From contig NZ_JAAXCV010000028.1 in assembly GCF_012911895.1 (NCBI RefSeq), forward strand, positions 62,001 through 126,000: a DNA stretch of 64,000 nucleotides, written 5' to 3'. Source of the DNA: Bacillus sp. RO3. Its GTDB lineage: Bacteria > Bacillota > Bacilli > Bacillales > Bacillaceae_B. This document shows positions 50,356 to 59,557 of the stretch, in pieces (within the stretch, counting starts at the first letter, position 1; the number at the start of each line of letters is the position of its first letter). The notes under the pieces are model-generated. The model saw nothing but the letters and a program-made list of their open reading frames with translations, ran no database searches and was not told the origin of the DNA. Position numbers and translations under genes: made by a program.

Positions 50356-51456
50356 CTAGATTAATGATTTTCTCAGGAAAACACTGACGCCTTTAGGCAC
50401 ATGGGCAGCGATGGTCGCTCCGGCTTCATTCACTGTAATCCATCCTAATCCTGAGAAGACGATATCCGTTTTTGCTTCTTTGATTCTAAATTCATGCCTG
50501 ATGAGTGGAGGGAAGGTATCCATGTCATCTTTTCTTGGCGGCTGCAATAATTCACCTGCATGGTTCTTATAGAGTTCATCGGCCTTTTCAATCTTCGTTC
50601 GGTGAATCGATAACTCATTTGAGAAATAGCATGTAAAAGGCTGACGCTCCCCTGCCATGAAATCAAAGCGCGCGAGTCCACCGAAGAACAGGGTCTGTTC
50701 CGGATTCAACTGGAACGTTCTAGGCTTGATTTCTTTTTTCGGGGTTATGATTTTTAAATCCTGTTTATCAACAAAGTGAGCCATCTGGTGATGATTGATG
50801 ATCCCTGGCGTATCAATGAGTGAATGATCATCATCCAATGGGATTTGAATCATATCCAGAGTCGTACCAGGAAAGTGTGAAGTGGTAATCACATCTTGTT
50901 CACCGGAGACATGTTTGATGATCCGGTTTATGAACGTTGACTTTCCTACGTTTGTACACCCAACAACATACACGTCTTTTCCATTGCGGTAGTGTTCAAT
51001 TGCTTCGATCGCTTCACTAATTCCCTGCCCTTTTGCTGCACTGACCAACTGGACATCTATAGGTTTCAATCCTAATTGGCTGGCTTCATGCTTCATCCAG
51101 TGAATCAATTTGGAATGTTTCACCGACTTTGGAAGCAGGTCCACTTTGTTTCCTATTAACAGGATGGGGTTGGCTCCTACAAAACGGTGTAATCCAGGCA
51201 GCCAGCTCCCATTGAAATCAAATATATCAACGACCTTGACGATCAATCCTTCTGAATCACCAAGTTCATTTAGAATTTTTAAGAAGTCGTCATCCGTTAA
51301 CGGGACATCCTGAACTTCATTATAATGCTTTAATCTAAAACAACGTTGACAAATGATTTCCTCTTTTTGAAGAGCTGAAGGAGGTGCATACCCCATGCCT
51401 TCCTTATTCTCTGTCTGGATTTCAACACCGCATCCTATACATACAACTTGACTCAC
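50356..51456 (-). CDS. yqeH: Ribosome biogenesis GTPase YqeH
   Basis: Circularly permuted GTPase for 30S assembly. The 366-aa protein has an N-terminal zinc finger (CIGCGVEIQ, ICQRCF), then G4 NKVDL before G1 GCTNVGKST and G3 DTPGI, the permuted order. The C terminus is the nucleic-acid recruitment domain. Its start overlaps yqeG by four bases. Confidence 0.98.
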   Translation of the reverse strand: MSQVVCIGCGVEIQTENKEGMGYAPPSALQKEEIICQRCFRLKHYNEVQDVPLTDDDFLKILNELGDSEGLIVKVVDIFDFNGSWLPGLHRFVGANPILLIGNKVDLLPKSVKHSKLIHWMKHEASQLGLKPIDVQLVSAAKGQGISEAIEAIEHYRNGKDVYVVGCTNVGKSTFINRIIKHVSGEQDVITTSHFPGTTLDMIQIPLDDDHSLIDTPGIINHHQMAHFVDKQDLKIITPKKEIKPRTFQLNPEQTLFFGGLARFDFMAGERQPFTCYFSNELSIHRTKIEKADELYKNHAGELLQPPRKDDMDTFPPLIRHEFRIKEAKTDIVFSGLGWITVNEAGATIAAHVPKGVSVFLRKSLI

Positions 51457-51974
51457 TTTTTATCCTCCCACTCAAGCATGCCTTTCCGCTTGAAGAACTT
51501 CATTATTCTGCGTTCCACTCGACGATTGAATTTTGTAATGAACCCATCTGATTGGGCAACGGGAACAACCAGGATGGTATGGAAGCCGCTTCGGTTTCCT
51601 CCCAACACATCCGTTAACAGCTGGTCTCCAATCACGACTGATTCTTCCTTTTTCACACCCATTTCCTGGATGGCCCTTTTGAAAGCCCGTCCCATCGGCT
51701 TACGGGCTTGGAAGATAAATGGCACACCCAAAGGTTCGGCAAATGCTCCCACACGGTTTTTATTATTATTGGATACAATCGTCACTAGGATTCCGTTTTC
51801 CTGCATCTCTTTGAACCACTGGATCAATTTAGGGGTGGCATTGGGACGATCCCATTCCACCAGAGTATTATCCAGATCTGTAATGATTGCTTTAATTCCT
51901 TTTTCTTTTAAATATTCCGGACGTATACTAAAAATATCCTGGACCTGTTCATCGGGTAAAAATTGCTTTATCAC
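51453..51974 (-). CDS. yqeG: HAD-family phosphatase YqeG
   Basis: 173-aa HAD subfamily IIIA phosphatase. Motif I is ITDLDNTLVEWD, motif II IVSNNN, and motif III region KPMGRAFKRAI with VIGDQLLTDV. Substrate unknown; the related mitochondrial Gep4 dephosphorylates phosphatidylglycerophosphate. First gene of the eight-gene operon ending with yqeM. Confidence 0.96.
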   Translation of the reverse strand: MIKQFLPDEQVQDIFSIRPEYLKEKGIKAIITDLDNTLVEWDRPNATPKLIQWFKEMQENGILVTIVSNNNKNRVGAFAEPLGVPFIFQARKPMGRAFKRAIQEMGVKKEESVVIGDQLLTDVLGGNRSGFHTILVVPVAQSDGFITKFNRRVERRIMKFFKRKGMLEWEDKK

Positions 51975-52000
51975 TTGCTACACCTCGAATTTCTATCAAT

Positions 52001-52030
52001 TATATAGTTTTAAGTGTTTAAACTTGTCAA
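52001..52030 (-). promoter_or_regulatory. Promoter of the yqeG operon
   Basis: Minus strand -35 TTGACA (52030-52025), 18-bp spacer, -10 TATATA (52006-52001), about 26 bases before the yqeG start. It drives yqeG-yqeH-aroE-yhbY-nadD-yqeK-rsfS-yqeM. Confidence 0.7.
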
Positions 52031-52222
52031 TGTCTTGTTCGTACACATCCATTGTCCCTGTTCAACACAATTCCTTCTATAGTCTCTTTTTAACCTATAA
52101 CAGATTAATGATAACCAATTTCTCCTATAGATTCAAAAAAAATCACATATATTCAAGGAATTCAATAAATATTCCCAAGGCGAATAAATATTTTTCGACA
52201 ATTTTCTTATTCCATGCCTATC

Positions 52223-52321
52223 TGTGGATAACCTTATTCACATTATACAGAACATAGAAACCGCATATTTACCAGTTATATACAAGTTAACCACAACTTA
52301 TCCACCAGGAATTGTGGATAA
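52223..52321 (+). promoter_or_regulatory. Cluster of four DnaA boxes upstream of sda
   Basis: Perfect TGTGGATAA at 52223-52231 and 52313-52321, plus TTATCCACC at 52298-52306 and TTAACCACA at 52287-52295, each one base from consensus. The cluster lies 115-210 bases before sda. DnaA control of sda is established in B. subtilis. The rest of the 51975-52434 gap is AT-rich with no other feature supported; a weak promoter (TTGTTC, 17 bp, TAAAGT, 52330-52358) may serve sda. Confidence 0.9.
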
Positions 52322-52434
52322 CGGAACGCTTGTTCTAAAAAAATAATTTTGGTAAAGTTTAATTACTACTAAAAAACGTATAAGAACCCTTAATCGAAAT
52401 ACACAAAAATGATGATGATTTGGAGGTGGCATTT

Positions 52435-52575
52435 ATGAGGAAATTATCGGACGAACTGTTGATTGATTCTTATTTCAAAGCGTTGGAGTTGAAACTCAAT
52501 ACAGAATTCATTCGCCTCATCGAAATGGAAATTCACCGTCGATCCCTTACAAATAAAATAAAAGCTACATCGTAG
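52435..52575 (+). CDS. sda: Sporulation inhibitor Sda
   Basis: 46-aa antikinase that blocks KinA/KinB autophosphorylation when replication is perturbed. The sequence [20 protein letters not shown] and then [14 protein letters not shown] match the Sda helical hairpin. ATG 52435 follows GGAGGTGG. A strong terminator follows. The DnaA boxes upstream tie it to replication initiation. Confidence 0.96.
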   Translation: MRKLSDELLIDSYFKALELKLNTEFIRLIEMEIHRRSLTNKIKATS

Positions 52576-52592
52576 AATACTAACATGAAACG

Positions 52593-52622
52593 GGACGGAT
52601 TTGTATCAAATCCGTCCTGTTT
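52593..52622. terminator. Shared terminator of sda and psd
   Basis: Eleven-base arms GGACGGATTTG / CAAATCCGTCC with a three-base loop, followed by TGTTTTT on the plus strand. It ends where psd ends on the other strand. Confidence 0.93.
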
Positions 52623-53405
52623 TTACTTAATGAAATCGCCAATCGTTTCCCCGACTGTAACATTTCTCGGTATTTCTTTATTCCGTGAAAATTGAAAGCG
52701 ATCCTTCTCAAATAAAAGGATGACAGTGGAACCGAAGCTGAAGTAGGCAACCTCTTCTCCTTGCTTCCATTCTTTCCGCTCATGAACATAATCAACGCTA
52801 TTGACAAACATGGCCCCTACTTTTACAACTGCCACTTTTCCCTTTTCGTGCCCAAGCTCCGTAATCGATCGGTAATTTTTTGAAAGTGCTTCTTTACCGT
52901 ATAATAACCCAAGCTCATTAACCGGATAAGAGTGCTGCCCGAGTGACCATCTCCCGAGGACCTTACCTGTTATGGGACTGTGAATGCGGTGATAATTGGC
53001 AGGACTCAAATAAAATACAGCGAATTCTCCCCCTCCATAATCAGAAGCTTTCTCTTTACTGCCAAGCATATCAAGAATGGAATACGTCTTTCCCTTCACT
53101 TCTATTTCCAGTTCATCTGAAATGATGCCGGTACTGGCCATGAGTCCATCTACGGGACTTACCGCATGGTTTTCGCTATATTCCACAACCCTTGCATCTT
53201 CCCTAAGGTTTCGAATGAAAAAGTCGTGCAAGGTTTTATAGTCAGATACTTGACCTTCCATTTCATTTATATCTATGTTGTATGTTTTGATAAAGGATGA
53301 TATAAACGGTCTGCTCAACGGGGACTGGACAAATTTCCTGATCATAAATGAGGACCACTTTTTATTGGTCAGTTCGATAAATAGACGATAGATGGATTGT
53401 TTCAT
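52623..53405 (-). CDS. psd: Phosphatidylserine decarboxylase proenzyme
   Basis: Makes phosphatidylethanolamine from phosphatidylserine. The 260-aa proenzyme self-cleaves at FGST (224-227), giving a pyruvoyl alpha chain from the Ser. VSPVDG and NYHRIHSPITGKV carry the catalytic Asp and His. It is divergent from pssA, so both steps of phosphatidylethanolamine synthesis are side by side. Confidence 0.97.
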   Translation of the reverse strand: MKQSIYRLFIELTNKKWSSFMIRKFVQSPLSRPFISSFIKTYNIDINEMEGQVSDYKTLHDFFIRNLREDARVVEYSENHAVSPVDGLMASTGIISDELEIEVKGKTYSILDMLGSKEKASDYGGGEFAVFYLSPANYHRIHSPITGKVLGRWSLGQHSYPVNELGLLYGKEALSKNYRSITELGHEKGKVAVVKVGAMFVNSVDYVHERKEWKQGEEVAYFSFGSTVILLFEKDRFQFSRNKEIPRNVTVGETIGDFIK

Positions 53406-53610
53406 GCTATTTCCTCTCCATTTTCAAAAAACGATTTTTCACAGTTTAATAAGTATATAATAAAACAATCTTATATACTATATGTATAAGAATCTTTTTT
53501 CACCGGCAGATAGTGGTTATCCTGTCCTTGCTGCCAATCATCCAATCTGTAGGTGAGTCAGGAATTATGTTCAATCTTGAGCAAACTTAATATTAAGGAG
53601 TGAGGTATGC

Positions 53611-54150
53611 TTGTTTCTCTCCGAAGTCGTCGATCAAACTTTCAAAAAGCTGAAAACACAAACGGCCAATCTCATTACCCTGTCCAACTTGTCATTAGGT
53701 GGATTTGCCATTATCTCTATTCTTCATAACCAACTGAATTTAAGCCTGTTGTTAATTTTCATTGCCGCGTTAACAGACCGCTTTGACGGGATGGTTGCAA
53801 GGAGACTGAACATTGAATCCGAGTTAGGGAAACAGTTGGATTCAATGAGTGATCTCATTTCGTTCGGTGTTGCACCTGCACTGCTCCTGTACACTGCCGT
53901 CCTGAATCAATTTGATGTGCCCGGAATGTTTTTTACGATATTTTACATCGGATGCGGAGCTTTTCGGCTGGCACGCTTCAACATTTCAGAAAATGACGGC
54001 TATTTTACCGGACTTCCCATCACCGTAGCCGGATGTTTACTCACTTTGTGCTATTTCGCCATCCCCTTTGTTGCAAGTGTACTGATATTGTCCATGACGA
54101 TCATCCTTTCCATTTTAATGATCAGTCCATTCACATTCAGAAAGGTATAA
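53611..54150 (+). CDS. pssA: CDP-diacylglycerol--serine O-phosphatidyltransferase
   Basis: Membrane CDP-alcohol phosphatidyltransferase of 179 aa with about six hydrophobic segments. The motif DRFDGMVARRLNIESELGKQ...DSMSD gives the D-x2-DG-x2-AR-x8-G-x3-D-x3-D signature. The start is TTG at 53611, after AAGGAGTGAGG; an ATG four bases earlier is out of frame. It supplies psd. Confidence 0.93.
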   Translation: MFLSEVVDQTFKKLKTQTANLITLSNLSLGGFAIISILHNQLNLSLLLIFIAALTDRFDGMVARRLNIESELGKQLDSMSDLISFGVAPALLLYTAVLNQFDVPGMFFTIFYIGCGAFRLARFNISENDGYFTGLPITVAGCLLTLCYFAIPFVASVLILSMTIILSILMISPFTFRKV

Positions 54151-54156
54151 AAATGT

Positions 54157-54192
54157 ACAGAGCCCTGTTCACAGATTTGAACAGGGCTCTGT
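54157..54192. terminator. Terminator after pssA
   Basis: Fifteen-base perfect arms ACAGAGCCCTGTTCA / TGAACAGGGCTCTGT with a six-base loop, seven bases after pssA. It also sits 28 bases past the YjcZ-type gene from the other strand. Confidence 0.92.
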
Positions 54193-54219
54193 TTCGATAT
54201 CAGGTACGTACTTATCATA

Positions 54220-54357
54220 TCAGCAATTATGATAGTACCACCATCCACCAAATAGGAAGAGTAAGATTAGTAATACAACCACTAAAGCAAAGTAGAATCC
54301 CCCTCCGCCATAGTAACCTGGATAGACTGGTCCATAACAAGGGTATCCATACGGCAT
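54220..54357 (-). CDS. YjcZ family small sporulation-type membrane peptide
   Basis: 45-codon gene MPYGYPCYGPVYPGYYGGGG followed by a hydrophobic helix (FALVVVLLILLFLF) and GGWWYYHNC. The Gly/Tyr-rich start plus one helix is the YjcZ pattern of tiny Bacillus sporulation proteins, some found in spores. AGGAGG stands seven bases before the ATG. It is divergent from sigK, whose region is active in the mother cell. Confidence 0.85.
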   Translation of the reverse strand: MPYGYPCYGPVYPGYYGGGGFYFALVVVLLILLFLFGGWWYYHNC

Positions 54358-54564
54358 TACAATACCTCCTCACTTACGTTTACTACCAGTATATGTACAT
54401 AGGGAAAGAGCGTATAGGCATTTTTCGATAATTAGTATGATTCTGGAAAAGAAACTTAGCCTTTTCTTTGATTACTTTCCAGGGACATGCAAGGACACCC
54501 CTTTTATTTCATAAGAATGAGTATAGGCTTAAGTCCTCATTTAAGTCCTCATGGAGGTGTATAC

Positions 54565-55281
54565 ATGTCTGGAGTTCTAACAGCACTGGGGTATTTCTTC
54601 AAGGAGTTAATTTTCCTCGTTTCTTACGTTAAGAATAATGCTTTTCCTCAACCACTGTCATCATCGGATGAAAAGAAATATTTAAGACTGATGGCAGAAG
54701 GTGATGAGCATGCGCGTAATATGCTCATTGAACATAATCTGCGACTGGTTGCTCACATCGTCAAGAAATTCGAAAACACAGGCGAAGACCCAGAAGATTT
54801 AATTTCCATCGGGACCATCGGACTGATCAAGGCAATCGAGAGTTATTCTGAAGGAAAGGGAACAAAGCTTGCTACGTACGCGGCAAGATGTATCGAGAAT
54901 GAAATCCTCATGCACCTCAGGGCCCTCAAGAAAACAAAAAAAGATGTGTCTCTTCACGATCCCATCGGCCAGGACAAAGAAGGAAATGAAATCAGCTTGA
55001 TTGATATCTTAAAATCTGAAAGTGATGATGTCATCGATACGATTCAATTAAGCATGGAGCTCGAAAAGGTTAGAAAATACATTTGTGTCCTGGATGAAAG
55101 GGAAAAGGAAGTCATCGTGGGGCGGTTCGGGTTGGATCTGAAAGAGGAAAAAACCCAGAGGGAGATCGCAAAGGAACTAGGGATATCGAGAAGTTATGTA
55201 TCCCGTATAGAGAAAAGAGCACTGATGAAGATGTTTCATGAATTTTACCGGGAAGAGAAAGAAAAACGGAACAAATCTTAA
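54565..55281 (+). CDS. sigK: RNA polymerase sporulation sigma factor SigK (pro-sigma-K)
   Basis: Late mother-cell sigma factor of 238 aa. Region 2 is [20 protein letters not shown] and [20 protein letters not shown]; region 4 has [20 protein letters not shown]. The hydrophobic N terminus ([20 protein letters not shown]) is the pro-sequence normally removed by SpoIVFB. ATG 54565 follows GGAGGTG; an upstream in-frame start is rejected. The gene is continuous, not split by a skin-type element. Confidence 0.97.
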   Translation: MSGVLTALGYFFKELIFLVSYVKNNAFPQPLSSSDEKKYLRLMAEGDEHARNMLIEHNLRLVAHIVKKFENTGEDPEDLISIGTIGLIKAIESYSEGKGTKLATYAARCIENEILMHLRALKKTKKDVSLHDPIGQDKEGNEISLIDILKSESDDVIDTIQLSMELEKVRKYICVLDEREKEVIVGRFGLDLKEEKTQREIAKELGISRSYVSRIEKRALMKMFHEFYREEKEKRNKS

Positions 55282-55283
55282 AG

Positions 55284-55310
55284 AAAAGCGATCCACTACC
55301 GGATCGCTTT
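55284..55310. terminator. Terminator after sigK
   Basis: AAAAGCGATCC, six-base loop, GGATCGCTTTT, three bases past the sigK stop and just past the small ORF on the other strand. Confidence 0.92.
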
Positions 55311-55320
55311 TCTTTACTCT

Positions 55321-55398
55321 CTATTCAACACTCACTTCTGCGGCAATGATTAACCCGATCACAGATGTTACGATAAGACCCATTATCATTGAAAACAT
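55321..55398 (-). CDS. Putative 25-residue membrane peptide
   Basis: Short ORF MFSMIMGLIVTSVIGLIIAA followed by EVSVE: one hydrophobic helix with an acidic tail. GGGAGTG stands eight bases before the ATG. Not recognised. The size and hydrophobicity recall small membrane peptides or type I toxins, but no antisense RNA gene is evident. It is last in the small-gene cluster 55321-56143, beyond that cluster's terminator. Confidence 0.45.
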   Translation of the reverse strand: MFSMIMGLIVTSVIGLIIAAEVSVE

Positions 55399-55567
55399 CT
55401 TTATTTCACTCCCTTTTTGAGTAGCCATTGTTTTTGCTCTCCTTACTAATAATGTATCACGAAAATCCGGTGATTCCCCTCCCATTCGTGAACAACTTAT
55501 AACTAAAGATTGACAGATATGTGACGGCAGTATGGAAGGTTTAAAGAGTTCAGTGATCACACAAAAA

Positions 55568-55594
55568 AGAGGACCCCTCAATAAGGCATCCTCT
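55568..55594 (-). terminator. Terminator of the yrzI small-gene cluster
   Basis: On the minus strand AGAGGA ... TCCTCT with a GG/CC inner pair, followed by TTTTTTG, ten bases past the 21-codon ORF. Confidence 0.85.
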
Positions 55595-55603
55595 TTCTTC
55601 ATG

Positions 55604-55669
55604 CTATTTTTCATCCCGTTTCTTCTTTTTATGGAAGAAAGCGGACCAGACAATAATATTTAAAAACAT
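55604..55669 (-). CDS. Short YrzI-like ORF (21 codons), possible truncated paralogue
   Basis: MFLNIIVWSAFFHKKKKRDEK. It lines up without gaps with the first 21 residues of yrzI next door (M-x-L-N, hydrophobic core, F, K-K-x-K, E), then stops. AGGTGGG stands before the ATG. It may be a truncated tandem copy of yrzI or a minimal functional version. Confidence 0.5.
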   Translation of the reverse strand: MFLNIIVWSAFFHKKKKRDEK

Positions 55670-55692
55670 CTTTCCACCCACCTCTCACTTCG

Positions 55693-55752
55693 TTAGGCAG
55701 TGTCCTTCTCTACCCATAGCGCATTCATCATTTTCTCCTGTACATAAATCAT
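55693..55752 (-). CDS. Possible 19-codon ORF between yrzI and its short paralogue
   Basis: MIYVQEKMMNALWVEKDTA, eight bases after GAGGAG. An overlapping 24-codon frame starts inside the same site. Not recognised; kept at low confidence because only the ribosome binding site and position support it. Confidence 0.3.
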   Translation of the reverse strand: MIYVQEKMMNALWVEKDTA

Positions 55753-55787
55753 TTCTCATTCTCCTCTCCCTATTTTGATCTCATACA

Positions 55788-55928
55788 TTAGAATAATTGC
55801 GACATGTATTGGTTCTTCGTTTTTACATTTTCAAAAGACTTTGAAACCACTTCATTGTGTGCCGCTTCTTCAAACGTTTTTTCTTTCTTATTAAACGTAA
55901 CCGTTATAAATAAAAGATTCAGTGTCAT
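55788..55928 (-). CDS. yrzI: YrzI family small protein
   Basis: 46-aa protein MTLNLLFITVTFNKKEKTFEEAAHNE..., matching the Bacillus tandem small-protein family that includes B. subtilis YrzI, by N-terminal pattern, length and position after yrhC. AAAGGGGTGAT lies just before the ATG. A hydrophobic N terminus is followed by a charged helix. Function unknown. It is read from a promoter at about 56190 through a leader with two terminator hairpins. Confidence 0.8.
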   Translation of the reverse strand: MTLNLLFITVTFNKKEKTFEEAAHNEVVSKSFENVKTKNQYMSQLF

Positions 55929-55974
55929 AAATATCACCCCTTTCAAAAACCCTGAGAAATCTGCAGGGCATACT

Positions 55975-56040
55975 AAAAAGCCACAAAGAGACCGGTCCTT
56001 GTGGCACAAAAAACCACAGGGACCTGCATTCTCCCTGTGG
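55975..56040 (-). promoter_or_regulatory. Tandem terminator hairpins with interchangeable arms (attenuator-like)
   Basis: In transcript order: arm 1 CCACAGGGA (56040-56032), arm 2 TCCCTGTGG (56022-56014) and six T; arm 3 CCACAAGGA, arm 4 TTTGTGGC (to 55980) and five T. Arms 1:2 and 3:4 each form a terminator. Arm 2 extended (GGTCCCTGTGG) also pairs with arm 3 extended (CCACAAGGACC), 10 of 11 bases, which would break both terminators. That is the layout of a transcription attenuator; the signal is unknown. Confidence 0.7.
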
Positions 56041-56062
56041 CTGTCATTTAATAGATGTAAAA

Positions 56063-56143
56063 TTAAGCGTAAAGCATTCCACAAGCGGTCGAATGATGAA
56101 AACAATATGAAGTTGTGCTTCTATTATCAATAAACATGATCAT
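56063..56143 (-). CDS. Putative 26-codon leader ORF upstream of yrzI
   Basis: MIMFIDNRSTTSYCFHHSTA then CGMLYA. A strong GGGAGG stands about ten bases before the ATG. It contains two Cys, two His and several Ser/Thr codons. It ends 22 bases before the first hairpin arm, which is earlier than in classical peptide attenuators. It may be a leader peptide or a small protein of its own. Confidence 0.5.
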   Translation of the reverse strand: MIMFIDNRSTTSYCFHHSTACGMLYA

Positions 56144-56185
56144 GTTCTTCGACCTCCCTTTTGTGATTTTTTCCTTACATTGGTT

Positions 56186-56214
56186 AGTATATCCAATTTC
56201 CATTTGAAAGTAAA
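56186..56214 (-). promoter_or_regulatory. Promoter of the leader ORF-yrzI unit
   Basis: Minus strand -35 TTTACT (56214-56209), 17-bp spacer, -10 TATACT (56191-56186). A strong match just after the yrhC terminator, so the unit is separate from the mccAB operon. Confidence 0.7.
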
Positions 56215-56266
56215 CCACTTTCCTCATTGTTTTTTCTACAAATTTCCACTTTATTTTATTTAAGAC

Positions 56267-56295
56267 AAAAAAAACGAGTCCTCAATGAGAACCCG
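56267..56295 (-). terminator. Terminator after yrhC
   Basis: Ten-pair stem CGGGTTCTCA / TGAGGACTCG (two wobbles) followed by eight T on the minus strand. It closes yrrT-mtnN-mccA-mccB-yrhC. Confidence 0.88.
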
Positions 56296-56306
56296 CTTTA
56301 CGTGAT

Positions 56307-56546
56307 TTATTCATCTGCTGATTGCAGATCATTTTTATACTTAATGGCCTTTGTAAAAAATAGTAGTGACAATCCGAGTAAAACGACAGTCCCTGTCATG
56401 AGGGTGATCATTTTACCTGGTGTAACGGTTTCAGTTGGAATAATGACCCCTAAATACATAAAGACACTAAGCGCAAGTAACGTAAAACCAAATCGCTTGA
56501 AGTCGTTCATTTTTTGCTGTATGGTTCTCTTTTTTGCGTTCTTCAT
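56307..56546 (-). CDS. yrhC: YrhC family small membrane protein
   Basis: 79-aa protein with a basic N terminus (KNAKKRTIQQKMNDFKRFG) and two hydrophobic segments (FTLLALSVFMYLGVI and MITLMTGTVVLLGLSLLFF). It matches YrhC by position after mccB and by layout. ATG 56546 lies seven bases after AGGTG; a TTG two codons earlier is less likely. Function unknown. Confidence 0.85.
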   Translation of the reverse strand: MKNAKKRTIQQKMNDFKRFGFTLLALSVFMYLGVIIPTETVTPGKMITLMTGTVVLLGLSLLFFTKAIKYKNDLQSADE

Positions 56547-56648
56547 GTGCAATCACCTACTTTAGAACTAGTAAACTCTCATTCTATGGTAACATACCGA
56601 TCCATGTAACCTGTCATGTAATTGATACCAGTTCTGCCAGTAAACGAT

Positions 56649-58711
<2,063 letters not shown>

Positions 58712-58729
58712 CTGTTCAATCCCCCTTTT

Positions 58730-58835
58730 AAAAAAAGACTGACCCGCCCGTCCATTCTCCCATACATATGAATGGCATGTTCGTTGAACACATCCGTTCC
58801 ATATGAATGAGGATGGAAGGAAATCCGGGTCAGCC
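58730..58835 (-). promoter_or_regulatory. Large terminator-like hairpin between mtnN and mccA
   Basis: Minus-strand arms GGCTGACCCG (58835-58826) and CGGGTCAGTC (58746-58737) followed by seven T. The roughly 80-base interior folds back further (TTCCATCC...GGGAGAATGGA, GTGTTC-AAC-GAACAT at the apex). It stands inside the operon, directly before the mccA ribosome binding site, so it could reduce or regulate expression of mccAB relative to yrrT-mtnN. Confidence 0.7.
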
Positions 58836-58849
58836 TTATAATCCCTTTA

Positions 58850-59542
58850 TTAAGCGGACTTTACTATGCTCATGACCATTTTGGCCGAGTGCAGCGCTGC
58901 CTTTTCTAAGTATTGTTCGAAAGAAACATCTGATTTCTTACCTGCAATATCAGATAAAGATCGAATGATGACAAATGGTACATTGAACTGATAAGCGACT
59001 TGAGCAATGGCTGCCGCTTCCATTTCAACCGCCTGAAGATCAATGAATTTGTCACGGATTGCATCGACACGCTTAGGATCGTTCATAAATGAATCTCCCG
59101 TTGCGATTAATCCTGACACCACTTGTGCATCCCCAAGTTCTTTCACGCTGTCAATGGCTGTCTTCATTAAGCTCTCGTCTGCTTTAAAAGCTGCCGGAAG
59201 CTGTGGCACCTGGCCATATTCATATCCAAATGCCGTTACATCCACATCATGATGTCTTACTTCTGTCGAGATGACGACATCACCAACATATAGCGAAGGA
59301 TCGAATCCTCCTGCTGACCCAGTGTTGATGATGCAGTCTGGCTTGAAATGCTGCAATAAAACAGCTGTTGACATGGCTGCATTCACTTTACCGATTCCTG
59401 ACCGTAGTAAGATCACTTCTTTCCCACTCATGGTACCACTTGTATATTCACACCCTGCGATTGTTTCGACTTCAGGATTTGAAATATTTTCTCTCAGTAA
59501 GGCCACTTCTTCTTCCATTGCTCCGATGATGGCGATTCTCAT
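58850..59542 (-). CDS. mtnN: 5'-methylthioadenosine/S-adenosylhomocysteine nucleosidase
   Basis: Cleaves MTA and SAH to adenine and the thioribose part, feeding methionine recycling. The 230-aa protein has [43 protein letters not shown] (purine-nucleoside phosphorylase fold with catalytic Glu) and [12 protein letters not shown]. It follows yrrT by 15 bp. Confidence 0.98.
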   Translation of the reverse strand: MRIAIIGAMEEEVALLRENISNPEVETIAGCEYTSGTMSGKEVILLRSGIGKVNAAMSTAVLLQHFKPDCIINTGSAGGFDPSLYVGDVVISTEVRHHDVDVTAFGYEYGQVPQLPAAFKADESLMKTAIDSVKELGDAQVVSGLIATGDSFMNDPKRVDAIRDKFIDLQAVEMEAAAIAQVAYQFNVPFVIIRSLSDIAGKKSDVSFEQYLEKAALHSAKMVMSIVKSA

Positions 59543-59557
59543 TGCTAAAACCTCTTT

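Noticed and set aside
51448-52257. 269-codon plus-strand frame across yqeG and its upstream gap
   Set aside because: Mostly antisense to yqeG; the tail is low-complexity AT-rich sequence, and no start signal is present.
54420-54564. SpoIIID and sigma-E sites before sigK
   Set aside because: Fragments such as CATAAGAATG and AAGGACACCC resemble parts of such sites, but no pair with correct spacing could be defended.
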